DNA of 64,000 bases from Listeria immobilis (GTDB taxonomy: Bacteria > Bacillota > Bacilli > Lactobacillales > Listeriaceae): assembly GCF_014322765.1 (NCBI RefSeq), contig NZ_JAASTZ010000012.1, forward strand, positions 37,951 through 101,950, in the 5' to 3' direction. Of this stretch, positions 27,550 through 35,178 are shown one piece after another (the stretch's first letter is position 1; every line of letters begins with the position of its first letter). Both the position numbers and the translations under genes were made by a program. The notes under the pieces are model-generated. The model was not told the origin of the DNA and made no database searches. It saw only the letters and a list, made by a program, of their open reading frames with translations.

Positions 27550-28425
27550 TTAATTTTCTTGTAAAATTTTTGTCACTAGTTTTGGTAACCAATCATGCAG
27601 ATTATCAAATATAAAGCCTGCTTCTGTTGCTTTTGAGTTATCAAGATAATAGGTTTTTTCAATCCCAAATGGTGAATTATCTTCGTCGTCGGTCACTTCT
27701 TCAACAAGCGCTTTCTGACCTATTTTTGCTTCAAGCATTTTGATAAATCCATTTAACGAGTAGGTTCCATTGGAGCTAGCATTAATTGGTCCAGTAATTT
27801 CTGTTGATATACCTATCCATTCTAAGAAACGAGCTGCCTCATCAGAAGTAATAAAGCCAATTTCTGCTTGATTATTACTAATACCAATTTCTTGTTGGTT
27901 TTTAATATGTTCCAAATGAAAATGCAGTCGCTTTGTATAATCATCCATTCCAAGAACAATTGGAAAACGTACTGCTACAACTGGAAAAGATGCCTTTTGA
28001 AAAAATACTGCTTCTGCCAGTCTTTTTCCTTCCCCGTAATCAAAATCTTCTTTATCACCACTGACAATTTCATATTGTTTTGGATTGAAATCTTCCTCTA
28101 CTAAGGCATGCCCTTTTTGACTATATACAGATAATGAGGAAGTAAATATGTATCGTTTTACTTTGCCTTTAAAAGCATCTACTGCATAAAGTGCTTCTTG
28201 TGGTGAGAAGCAAATATTATCATAAATAACATCCCAGTCTTCCTTAGCTAATTGAAATAAATCATCCCTAGATTCACGATTTAAAACAACACGTTTTACT
28301 TCATCGCCAAAATTATCTGTTGTTTTTCCTCTTGTACCAATCGTAACATCATGCCTCGCTGCAACAAGTCGTTCTACTAATTTCTTCCCAAAAAACCGCG
28401 TCCCGCCTAAAACAAGTATTTTCAA
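27550..28425 (-). CDS. NAD(P)-dependent epimerase/reductase-like SDR protein
   Basis: 291 residues of the extended/atypical short-chain dehydrogenase family. N-terminal MKILVLGGTRFFGKKLV gives the GGTxFxGxxLV nucleotide site. The segment after FTSSLSVYSQKG is in the usual S-x-x-x-Y active-site region, but the typical YxxxK is not clear: DYGEGKRLAE could supply it. Resembles proteins annotated as NAD-dependent epimerase or isoflavone reductase-like. Substrate unknown. Part of the virR-virS gene run. Confidence 0.82.
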   Translation of the reverse strand: MKILVLGGTRFFGKKLVERLVAARHDVTIGTRGKTTDNFGDEVKRVVLNRESRDDLFQLAKEDWDVIYDNICFSPQEALYAVDAFKGKVKRYIFTSSLSVYSQKGHALVEEDFNPKQYEIVSGDKEDFDYGEGKRLAEAVFFQKASFPVVAVRFPIVLGMDDYTKRLHFHLEHIKNQQEIGISNNQAEIGFITSDEAARFLEWIGISTEITGPINASSNGTYSLNGFIKMLEAKIGQKALVEEVTDDEDNSPFGIEKTYYLDNSKATEAGFIFDNLHDWLPKLVTKILQEN

Positions 28426-28495
28426 TTTAATTCCTCCTTTATTTATGAAAAACAGGAAGTACGCAATCAGTTAGCGCCATCTTCCTGTTCATTAC

Positions 28496-29173
28496 TCATT
28501 CAATCATATATCCTTGGCCTTTTTTGGTTTTAATAAATTCTTCTAAGCCGATTTCTGCTAATTTTTTACGAATTCGAACCACATTAACTGTGAGTGTGTT
28601 ATCGTCTACAAAGCTTTCATCTTCCCAAAGTGCACGCATAATTTCGTCTCGGCTCACTATGCTACCTTTTTGCTTCATTAATTCATATAAAATTAAAAAT
28701 TCATTTTTAGTTAGTTCGATTTTATCTTCTAAATGTGTCAGTGTATTTGTATCAATATGCAGAAAAACATTATTATGTTCCATTACATTTGCTTCTTCTA
28801 AATCTGCGTAGGAATAAGTCCGTCGTAAAAGTGCGTTAATTCGAGCCATTAAAACATCCAAATCCACAGGTTTTTCAATATAATAATCTGCTCCCATGTT
28901 CATTCCCATAATTTGATCCATACGGGAATTTCGGGAAGATAAAAAGATAATTGGTACATTAGAAACTTCCCGGATTTGATTACACCAATAAAATCCGTCA
29001 AAGAAAGGCAAATTCACATCCAAAATTACAAGTTGCGGCTCAAAAGCTAAGAATTCTTGTAAAATATTATTAAAATCCTCCACTACACCAATTTCAAATC
29101 CCCACTTGTTTAAATGCTTCTGAATCGTATCACGAATTACCTCATCATCTTCTACTATATATACCTTTACCAT
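28496..29173 (-). CDS. virR: VirR response regulator (OmpR family)
   Basis: 225 residues. Receiver domain (residues 1-120) with acidic pocket Asp9/Asp10, phospho-acceptor Asp52 (VILDVNLP) and the conserved Lys in EKPVD; winged-helix DNA-binding domain (about 128-225). Three ATGs in a row follow AGGAGG; the third (29173) has the best spacing (7 nt) and is used. The regulator controls dlt, mprF and other envelope genes in L. monocytogenes (known). Within the receiver no residue is missing. The gene is separated from the upstream ABC transporter by 60 bp and from virS by three genes. Confidence 0.93.
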   Translation of the reverse strand: MVKVYIVEDDEVIRDTIQKHLNKWGFEIGVVEDFNNILQEFLAFEPQLVILDVNLPFFDGFYWCNQIREVSNVPIIFLSSRNSRMDQIMGMNMGADYYIEKPVDLDVLMARINALLRRTYSYADLEEANVMEHNNVFLHIDTNTLTHLEDKIELTKNEFLILYELMKQKGSIVSRDEIMRALWEDESFVDDNTLTVNVVRIRKKLAEIGLEEFIKTKKGQGYMIE

Positions 29174-29233
29174 CATCATACCTCCTCGGCAGAACTCTCT
29201 TTTCATTTTAGCTGAAATACCTATAAAAGCCAA

Positions 29234-31213
29234 TTACTTTTTATCTGCCGTAACGATTTTAGTAAATGAATTGACGCAAAGCATGTAATAAGCACCAAAC
29301 AATAAAATATAAATACCTGTCCCAATTAAAACTGGAAATTTAATATTATCGATTAAATTAATAGATATTCCCCAAAGCGCAACCATTGAATGCGCAATTC
29401 CCAAAAATAAAGGAATCACAAAAATGGGCCAAATTTGTTTGGAAATTATCTTTCTTATTTCTTTCTCTGTGACACCTAGCTTGAATAATATTTGGAATTT
29501 CACTTTTTCCGTTACCGCATCTGTAACTAATTTAAAGTAAATAATACTACCAGTGGCTAAGAAAAATACAATTCCGATGAAAATACCGATAAATAAAAAT
29601 GAACCTGCAAGTAACGAAATCATATGATAGTTTGTATAGTAGGAAGACACTTTTTCTGAGAATAGCGAAGGCTTTCCGTCCACAATTGTTTGAACTTTTT
29701 TATCTAATTCTTCACTATGGCTCGAATTTGTAATATTAAACATTCCTACTGTTTCTCTTGATGCTAACGTTTTTATATCGTTATAATATTCATCCGAAAC
29801 GACTAATGTTTCATAGGAAATCCCGGTATTAAAAATCGAAAATTCTCGAAAACCAATTACTTTGATAGGCGCCATCTTTTGACTAGTTGCTTTTTCTGTT
29901 TTCACTGTTATTTGCCGTTCCAACCAATCATTCTGAATTTCTGGTCTTGCATAATAAACATTTTTCCCAAGTAAAATTGCCTCACTATATTGTAATTTTT
30001 CAGGCCTCACAAAATCACTTTGTTGTTTTGCTGCAATTCGCGCATATTCAGATTCAGCAACAATGGGATGTATCATTTGTAGTTGTTCTGAATCTTTTTT
30101 GCTATTCTCTCGATATTCTAAATTAGCTCTAACCATTTCTGTTTTCATGATACTTTTTAGCTGATGATTTTTGTCTGTATTAATGGTTTGAATTATTTGC
30201 TGTTCATTTTTACTTGTTAGATTTCGTACTTGATAACTCGATGGATTATCTTCTGTAATATCATTGAGTGTTCGAACATAAAAACTACTCAATGAACCAA
30301 TGATTGTTAAAGTAGTTGCACTTAAGACCGCTATCATTGCAATTGTACTTGCATTCTTTTTCAATCTAAAACGCAGTGATGTAATCCCTATTAGATTGGT
30401 ACCATTGTATAAAAAATGTTTATTATGATAAAGTTTTTTAATCACATAGGGCGTTCCAAATCTGACAGTTAGCCAAGTTCCCAAAATTACAGAACATAAT
30501 ATAAATAGATTTATATCCAGAAAATCATATTTCAGCCAAATAGGTGATTCCTCAATATTGCGAGTTGCGATAAAATAGCCAATCCCAATTAAAATAAGCC
30601 CCACTACCATAAGAAAAAATGAGCCTTTTGCAACTCTTTCTTCTTTATCGTCATTCTTAAATAATTGACTTAAATTATAACGTAATACAATGATGATGGC
30701 GTATACAGATGTAAATAACATAATTGCTAAAAACACCAATGCCGTATCTATAATCGCTGATGTAGAAATAAGAAACTGTGCATCTATCGTTAAACCAACA
30801 ATCCAAAACAATAGCATGGCAAACATTTTAGAAAAAAAGATACCAAGTAAAATACCAAATACCGTCGCTAACATATACATCATGGCATTCTCAAAGAAAA
30901 GCACTAAAGCAATTTGGGATTTACGCAAGCCAAGCAACGAATATAAGCCAATTTCACGTTTTCGTCTTTTAAGAAAAAAGCTATTCGAATAAAAAATAAA
31001 AAAGAAGATAAATAAAATAAGTACTATACTTGCCGCAGAAAACATCGCCGGCCCAAATAGTTCCCAGCGTTTAAAAACCTTATCAATAAGAGGATTATAA
31101 GACAAAGAAACAAATGTAAAGAATACGAGTACACAGACAATAAGCGAAACAAAATATACCATAAATTGCGTAAAGTTTTTTCGCATGTTGGTAAGTGCTA
31201 CTTTAAATAACAT
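29234..31213 (-). CDS. BceB-type ABC transporter permease of the vir locus (VirAB permease)
   Basis: 659 residues. FtsX-like permease with about ten membrane helices in the Bce arrangement: one helix, a three-helix block twice, a large extracellular domain of about 200 residues (about 310-520) between helices 7 and 8, and a final two-helix block. Such permeases detect peptide antibiotics and signal to a BceS-like kinase. The start is ATG 31213, which overlaps the stop of the ATPase gene by 11 nt and is preceded by GGGGGGA; the longer reading frame upstream is inside the ATPase gene. Known as VirA or VirB in the literature; I do not assign the letter. Confidence 0.92.
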   Translation of the reverse strand: MLFKVALTNMRKNFTQFMVYFVSLIVCVLVFFTFVSLSYNPLIDKVFKRWELFGPAMFSAASIVLILFIFFFIFYSNSFFLKRRKREIGLYSLLGLRKSQIALVLFFENAMMYMLATVFGILLGIFFSKMFAMLLFWIVGLTIDAQFLISTSAIIDTALVFLAIMLFTSVYAIIIVLRYNLSQLFKNDDKEERVAKGSFFLMVVGLILIGIGYFIATRNIEESPIWLKYDFLDINLFILCSVILGTWLTVRFGTPYVIKKLYHNKHFLYNGTNLIGITSLRFRLKKNASTIAMIAVLSATTLTIIGSLSSFYVRTLNDITEDNPSSYQVRNLTSKNEQQIIQTINTDKNHQLKSIMKTEMVRANLEYRENSKKDSEQLQMIHPIVAESEYARIAAKQQSDFVRPEKLQYSEAILLGKNVYYARPEIQNDWLERQITVKTEKATSQKMAPIKVIGFREFSIFNTGISYETLVVSDEYYNDIKTLASRETVGMFNITNSSHSEELDKKVQTIVDGKPSLFSEKVSSYYTNYHMISLLAGSFLFIGIFIGIVFFLATGSIIYFKLVTDAVTEKVKFQILFKLGVTEKEIRKIISKQIWPIFVIPLFLGIAHSMVALWGISINLIDNIKFPVLIGTGIYILLFGAYYMLCVNSFTKIVTADKK

Positions 31214-31970
31214 TGTTTTCGTCCCCCCCAAGAAGCGCCAAAACATCCAACACTTTTTGGAAAAATTGTTTTCTTGAATTATTTCCTCGATAGATTTCCG
31301 TGAAAATTTCTCCATCTTTAATAAACATAATTCGCTCGCAATAACTTGCAGCAAAGGCATCATGGGTAACCATCATAATTGTTGAATCGCGGATATTTTT
31401 AGCTTTAGCAAGACCTTCTAAAAGATTAGTTGCAGCCTTGGAGTCGAGCGCACCAGTTGGTTCATCTGCGAAAATAAGGGTAGGCTCCGTAATCATCGCC
31501 CTACATACTGCCGTTCGTTGTTTTTGTCCACCTGATATATCGGTTGGATATTTATTTCGCTGCTCATAAATGCCAAACTGACGAGCAATAAGTTCAAACC
31601 GTTCATCAATTTCTTTTTGTCTAACATGCGATAACGCAAGCGGTAAGACAATATTATCTTTTACAGTCATTGTATCAAGCAAATTATAATCTTGAAAAAT
31701 AAAGCCCAGTTGGTTTCTTCTAAAAAGTGCCATTTCTTTTGCTTTCATTTTTGAAAGTTGCTTTCCACCAATTTCAATTTCTCCAGAAGTAGGTTTATCT
31801 ATGGAAGACAACACATTAAGCAATGTTGATTTACCTGCCCCAGAAGGTCCCATTATCCCAACGAATGAGCCTTTTTGTATTTCAAAGCTAACACTTCCTA
31901 ATGCAGAAAACAAATTTCCCTTTGAGCCATATACTTTTCTAACTTTGTGCGCTTTTAGTACGGTCTCCAT
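31203..31970 (-). CDS. BceA-type ABC transporter ATPase of the vir locus (VirAB ATPase)
   Basis: 255 residues: Walker A GPSGAGKST (about 40-48), Q-loop FIFQDYN, signature ISGGQKQR, Walker B LIFADEPTGALD, and switch His in MVTHDAFA. Matches the MacB/BceA class that pairs with FtsX-like permeases. First gene of the vir unit, with AGGAGG before the ATG. It overlaps the permease gene by 11 nt, implying coupled translation. Confidence 0.94.
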   Translation of the reverse strand: METVLKAHKVRKVYGSKGNLFSALGSVSFEIQKGSFVGIMGPSGAGKSTLLNVLSSIDKPTSGEIEIGGKQLSKMKAKEMALFRRNQLGFIFQDYNLLDTMTVKDNIVLPLALSHVRQKEIDERFELIARQFGIYEQRNKYPTDISGGQKQRTAVCRAMITEPTLIFADEPTGALDSKAATNLLEGLAKAKNIRDSTIMMVTHDAFAASYCERIMFIKDGEIFTEIYRGNNSRKQFFQKVLDVLALLGGDENNVI

Positions 31971-32001
31971 TCTTTTCCTCCTGTTACTAGATTATTTGCT
32001 T

Positions 32002-32030
32002 ATTCTACCTTAATTTTATAGAAGATACTA
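32002..32030 (-). promoter_or_regulatory. Possible promoter of the vir unit
   Basis: On the minus strand a -10-like TAGAAT (32007-32002) with a poor -35 (TAGTAT, 32030-32025) at 17-bp spacing. The poor -35 would suit an activated promoter. Low confidence. Confidence 0.35.
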
Positions 32031-32040
32031 TGGGCTATAG

Positions 32041-32076
32041 TTGTATTTATAAAAAAATCTAAACTTTATCATACAA
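32041..32076. repeat. Imperfect inverted repeat upstream of the vir unit
   Basis: Arms TTGTAT-TTATAAA / TTTATC-ATACAA (6 bp perfect outer stem, then an internal loop and 5 bp more) between the nitrilase terminator and the vir promoter. Could be an operator or an RNA stem. AT-rich, so it may be fortuitous. Confidence 0.35.
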
Positions 32077-32104
32077 AAGCGATTAATCCAATAGACTAAC
32101 CGCT
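32075..32104 (-). terminator. Terminator after the nitrilase-family gene
   Basis: On the minus strand stem AGCGGTTAGTC / GGATTAATCGCT (two G-U pairs) with a 4-nt loop, followed by TTTTG; about 25 nt after the stop. Confidence 0.7.
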
Positions 32105-32126
32105 CCACGAAATTAAGTAAGACTCA

Positions 32127-33020
32127 TTAATTTTTTTCTTTTCGTTTAAATGGCTCCATTACTTCCTCATTTACAAGTGAAGCATAGGTCTGTGGTTTTC
32201 GATAAGCATTTCCCCAAACCTCCGTCCTTCGAAAATTTCTTATCTCCGCTACGTTAAATTCTGCCATATAAATAGCTTCCGAACTAGCCTCTGCTTGAAA
32301 AATCACATTATCAATATATTTACCATCGTTATCAAAAACTACTGGAGAAAAGGCACAAGATTGTCCCCAATTCTCACCAGGATAATTTGCCATTGCCACA
32401 CCAACCATATTTTCAAAAGCTCTAGCGTTAAGTTGATTCAGTCGCGCTGGATTCATATCACATGCATTGGGAACAAGAATTATTTCAGCGCCTTTTAGCA
32501 TAAGTGTTCGGGCGCTTTCCGGAAATTCTCGGTCAAAGCAAATCATCACACCCAATTTAACCCCTTCAAACTCGCATACTTGAAATTCATTACCACTATC
32601 AATTAAACACTCTAATGAAAAATCACATGTATGTACTTTTGCATAGTCTAAAATAATCGCACCATTTCGATCAATAATAATTGCCGTATTTTGTCTTTTC
32701 TCACCTATTTTTGATAAATAGGTCGCACAAATACCGATATGGTGTTGTTTAGCTTGCTCTCTGAGGACTTTGACATACTCGCTATCAATTGTTACTGCCT
32801 CGTCTAACCACATAGCACGTTCTTTCTTAAAATCAGGATGCAACGGATAATCGAAAGCTTTATCAAAAGGAGGCGCATATCCATTTGACCACATTTCTGG
32901 AAAAAGCACTAAATCTGCTCCATTTTTCGCAGCTGTTTCGATATGTTGGATAGCTAAATTTAAATTAGCCAATTTATTATTAGCAACTGCTTTTTTCTGA
33001 ACTAAAGCAATTTTTAACAT
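32127..33020 (-). CDS. Carbon-nitrogen hydrolase (nitrilase superfamily)
   Basis: 297 residues. Cytosolic amidase/nitrilase-like fold with the Glu-Lys-Cys catalytic set: Glu in LFPEMWSNG (about residue 43), Lys in YAKVHTCDFS (about 119), Cys in GVMICFDREFPE (about 157). Hydrolyses a C-N bond in an amide or nitrile; substrate not evident (relatives include omega-amidase and N-carbamoyl-amine amidases). Start at ATG 33020 preferred, with GGAG 12 nt upstream, over TTG 33038. Only a few bases separate it from the membrane protein gene upstream, so the two are likely one operon. Confidence 0.88.
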   Translation of the reverse strand: MLKIALVQKKAVANNKLANLNLAIQHIETAAKNGADLVLFPEMWSNGYAPPFDKAFDYPLHPDFKKERAMWLDEAVTIDSEYVKVLREQAKQHHIGICATYLSKIGEKRQNTAIIIDRNGAIILDYAKVHTCDFSLECLIDSGNEFQVCEFEGVKLGVMICFDREFPESARTLMLKGAEIILVPNACDMNPARLNQLNARAFENMVGVAMANYPGENWGQSCAFSPVVFDNDGKYIDNVIFQAEASSEAIYMAEFNVAEIRNFRRTEVWGNAYRKPQTYASLVNEEVMEPFKRKEKN

Positions 33021-33043
33021 ACGTTTTTTCCGCTCCAATAGCT

Positions 33044-33559
33044 TTAAAATTTTTTCTTATCAATAAAAATTTCTGCCCCTACTGTTTCATCATCTGTATA
33101 TTTCTCGCGCATTGAATGGATTAGTGCTTCTAATTCTTCTAAACTAATCGAAACGTCTGCAGCAACAATGTCCCAAGCTACTTCTGTTCTCCCATTAATG
33201 GAAGTCATTATTTTCAAGCGACCTTGAGCAAACAATTTGATAGCAGGTTTTTTTAGTTCGGTTTCTTTTACTTCATTCCATGGTTTAAAATCTCCACGAT
33301 AAGCAAGCCCACGTTCCGTCAATTCAACGGTCGGAGCAGTATTTAGCAATCTTAATAACGGCCGTAAAATACAAAGTCCAATAAATATAAGTAAAATAGT
33401 CTCTTCTATACCATTTACACCTTTTATATGACTAAAAATGATATATACTAATAATCCAACCGCTATCCATAATAAGCAACTTGAAAAAATCAAACGGCGA
33501 TTTACGCTAAATTCTATTCTCTCTGTCTTTTTTTCTTGATCTAGTTCCGCTTCTATCAT
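33044..33559 (-). CDS. Conserved membrane protein, STM3941/PH-like
   Basis: 171 residues. Two membrane helices (about 26-45 and 57-75) followed by a soluble beta-rich C-terminal domain (LTERGLAYRG...PWNEV), as in small bacterial PH-domain-like membrane proteins. Start ATG 33559 chosen because GTGGAGG lies 6 nt upstream; the earlier ATG 33580 would place the Shine-Dalgarno sequence inside the gene. Function unknown. Followed closely by the nitrilase-family gene. Confidence 0.7.
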   Translation of the reverse strand: MIEAELDQEKKTERIEFSVNRRLIFSSCLLWIAVGLLVYIIFSHIKGVNGIEETILLIFIGLCILRPLLRLLNTAPTVELTERGLAYRGDFKPWNEVKETELKKPAIKLFAQGRLKIMTSINGRTEVAWDIVAADVSISLEELEALIHSMREKYTDDETVGAEIFIDKKKF

Positions 33560-33683
33560 TTGCATCCTCCACTCCCACATTGTGTGCTATTTCTATTGTA
33601 CTAGAAATAAGGTTCAATGGAAAGGCGCCAATTCTGGATTGACGTGCGTTTCGATTAATTGTATGCTAAATAAGGAATTTATG

Positions 33684-33711
33684 TTGACCTTTTGAACATA
33701 TATGATATAAT
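33684..33711 (+). promoter_or_regulatory. aroK promoter
   Basis: TTGACC (33684-33689), 16-bp spacer, TATAAT (33706-33711). Predicted start near 33718, about 48 nt upstream of the proposed ATC start. Confidence 0.8.
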
Positions 33712-33765
33712 TTCTTTAATGCTTTTAAGTAGTAAAATATAGTTTCTAAAAAGGAGGCGAACATC

Positions 33766-34266
33766 ATCGACCAAGTTATCTTAATCGGCTTTATGGGAGC
33801 TGGAAAAACGACCGTTGGAAATATACTCGCAAAATTAGCTAATTTACCATATATTGATATTGATGAAGTTATTACTCACGAACAGGGAATGAGTGTTTCT
33901 GCTATTTTTGCTAAATATGGTGAAAAAGAATTTCGTCGTTTAGAACACGAAAAATTAAAAGAATTGGCTGATACAAAAGCCGTTATCGCAACAGGCGGTG
34001 GAATTGTTCTTAATCCTGAAAATAGAGAAGTTTTAAAAAATACATATCCGGTAATTTATTTAGAAACAAATCCAGAAGTATTTATGAATAGACTTAAGGG
34101 TGATACAACACGCCCACTAGTACAGCAAAAAACACCTGAGGAAATTCGCGCTATTTTTGAACCAAGGATTGAGCATTATAAAACCTCAGCTGATTTTATT
34201 GTGAATACGGACAACCGCAATCAACAAGAAGTTGCCAAAGCAATTATAGCCATGTTAGATAAATAA
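33766..34266 (+). CDS. aroK: Shikimate kinase, apparently initiated at ATC
   Basis: 166 residues if read from ATC 33766: (M)DQVILIGFMGAGKTT. Phosphorylates the 3-hydroxyl of shikimate with ATP in chorismate synthesis. Walker A GFMGAGKT (residues 8-15), shikimate-binding DID (30s), FRRLE near residue 58, GGG (about 80) and the lid TRPL. In-frame codons between the upstream stop TAA (33733) and ATG 33793 contain no ATG, GTG or TTG. Starting at ATG 33793 would remove the first strand and half of the P-loop context, and the AGGAGG ribosome site (33752-33757) would be 35 nt away, whereas it is 8 nt before ATC 33766. So a rare AUC start is likely. Confidence 0.85.
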   Translation: MDQVILIGFMGAGKTTVGNILAKLANLPYIDIDEVITHEQGMSVSAIFAKYGEKEFRRLEHEKLKELADTKAVIATGGGIVLNPENREVLKNTYPVIYLETNPEVFMNRLKGDTTRPLVQQKTPEEIRAIFEPRIEHYKTSADFIVNTDNRNQQEVAKAIIAMLDK

Positions 34267-34293
34267 AAAACAGCGCATTTCGCGCTGTTTTTT
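34265..34293. terminator. Bidirectional terminator after aroK
   Basis: AAAAAACAGCGC / GCGCTGTTTTTT with a short loop; flanking A- and T-runs allow use in both directions. It overlaps the stop codon of the convergent hypothetical gene. Confidence 0.9.
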
Positions 34294-34846
34294 ATTCAGT
34301 ACAATGTCTACACCACATATCTGGCATAACGGATGTATAATCTTTAGTAAAGGTAAGTAAATCATAAAAGATACTATCAGCATAGCCACTATCACTAATT
34401 TCTAGTTTATTTAATTCGATTTCGCGATGAAGTGATTCAAGTGCTGCATCTCGAAGTGCCGGTAGTATATACCCGGTGATTTTAATTTGTGCTAAAGCAG
34501 CAGCAATCGTAATTCGGTCTGATTGATGCACAGCGCTACCAAATTCAGCTAAAAGTTGTTGTAATCGTTCTACCCCATCATCTTTCGCTGGAACATAGGT
34601 CGAATTTTTCACAGTTTCCATCATGTACTTCGGAAAAGCCGATAAATTTAAGCCTTGATCACTTTTATCACTAAAATATTCCTCTAGCCGTTTTAGAACT
34701 TCTAAACCTTCCTTCTGTCCAAATGGTGCTAATTTATCATTTTCATCTAAATAAAAGCTGGCTTTAAAGTGGTCTTTAAAATTGGGATGTGTTGTTTCTA
34801 AATGTAGTTCTTTTCCTGGTTGATCAATATACATCTTAATTGCCAT
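34292..34846 (-). CDS. Conserved hypothetical protein
   Basis: 184 residues, soluble and acidic, without signal peptide or membrane segment. N-terminal part is beta-rich (MAIKMYIDQPGKELHLE), the middle and C-terminal parts are helical, and the C-terminus ends with CRHC, a possible metal or redox pair. I do not recognise the family. Start ATG 34846 has GGAGGAAGG 6-10 nt upstream and is preferred over the longer frame from 34897. It has its own promoter (34919-34947) and stands alone. Confidence 0.72.
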   Translation of the reverse strand: MAIKMYIDQPGKELHLETTHPNFKDHFKASFYLDENDKLAPFGQKEGLEVLKRLEEYFSDKSDQGLNLSAFPKYMMETVKNSTYVPAKDDGVERLQQLLAEFGSAVHQSDRITIAAALAQIKITGYILPALRDAALESLHREIELNKLEISDSGYADSIFYDLLTFTKDYTSVMPDMWCRHCTE

Positions 34847-34918
34847 TTTTGCCTTCCTCCTCCTTGTGAAATCTCTTACATTTATCTTACCAAACAATCA
34901 GCTCTTTTTGAAGCAAGA

Positions 34919-34947
34919 AAAATATGACAAATTACCAACAATTTCAA
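34919..34947 (-). promoter_or_regulatory. Probable promoter of the hypothetical gene at 34.3-34.8 kb
   Basis: On the minus strand TTGAAA (34947-34942), 17-bp spacer, TATTTT (34924-34919). Leader of about 65 nt. Confidence 0.55.
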
Positions 34948-35142
34948 GCGTTTTTTCCGATTTTTTAGTATGGTATTTAACTTTTTAACGTAAAAAAAGT
35001 ATATAAAACTATTATTTTAAACCTAAAAAGCAAAAATGTACTCTTTTGACCAATTTTTTATTCCATGGTTAAATAAAACCTGGGCTTGATCTAACAACAA
35101 TCACATCTGTTAACTAACAGTCCACTTACACACTTGAGAAAA

Positions 35143-35172
35143 CAAAAACCGCCATTATCCCATTTTGGCGGT
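35143..35172. terminator. Terminator after the RlmD-type methyltransferase gene
   Basis: Stem ACCGCCA / TGGCGGT with an 11-nt loop; on the minus strand followed by TTTTTG, on the plus strand by CTTTGTTT. Mainly the terminator of the methyltransferase gene, which stops at 35179. Confidence 0.85.
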
Positions 35173-35178
35173 CTTTGT

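Larger units (their letters stand above)
34847..35178. other. Non-coding stretch with a candidate small RNA
   Basis: 332 bp with no ORF. Contains the minus promoter above, an AT-rich block (about 34960-35060), and on the plus strand TTGACC (35048-35053), 17 bp, TTAAAT, followed about 55-80 nt later by a terminator hairpin (35143-35172) that can act in both directions. This could give a plus-strand RNA of about 90-95 nt. It is not supported by any family match. Confidence 0.45.

Noticed and set aside
29234..31363. Longer reading of the vir permease (709 codons)
   Set aside because: First 50 codons lie within the ATPase gene in another frame and do not resemble a permease; ATG 31213 has a ribosome site.
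33793..34266. ATG 33793 as the aroK start
   Set aside because: It would delete the first beta strand and leave AGGAGG 35 nt away; ATC 33766 is favoured.
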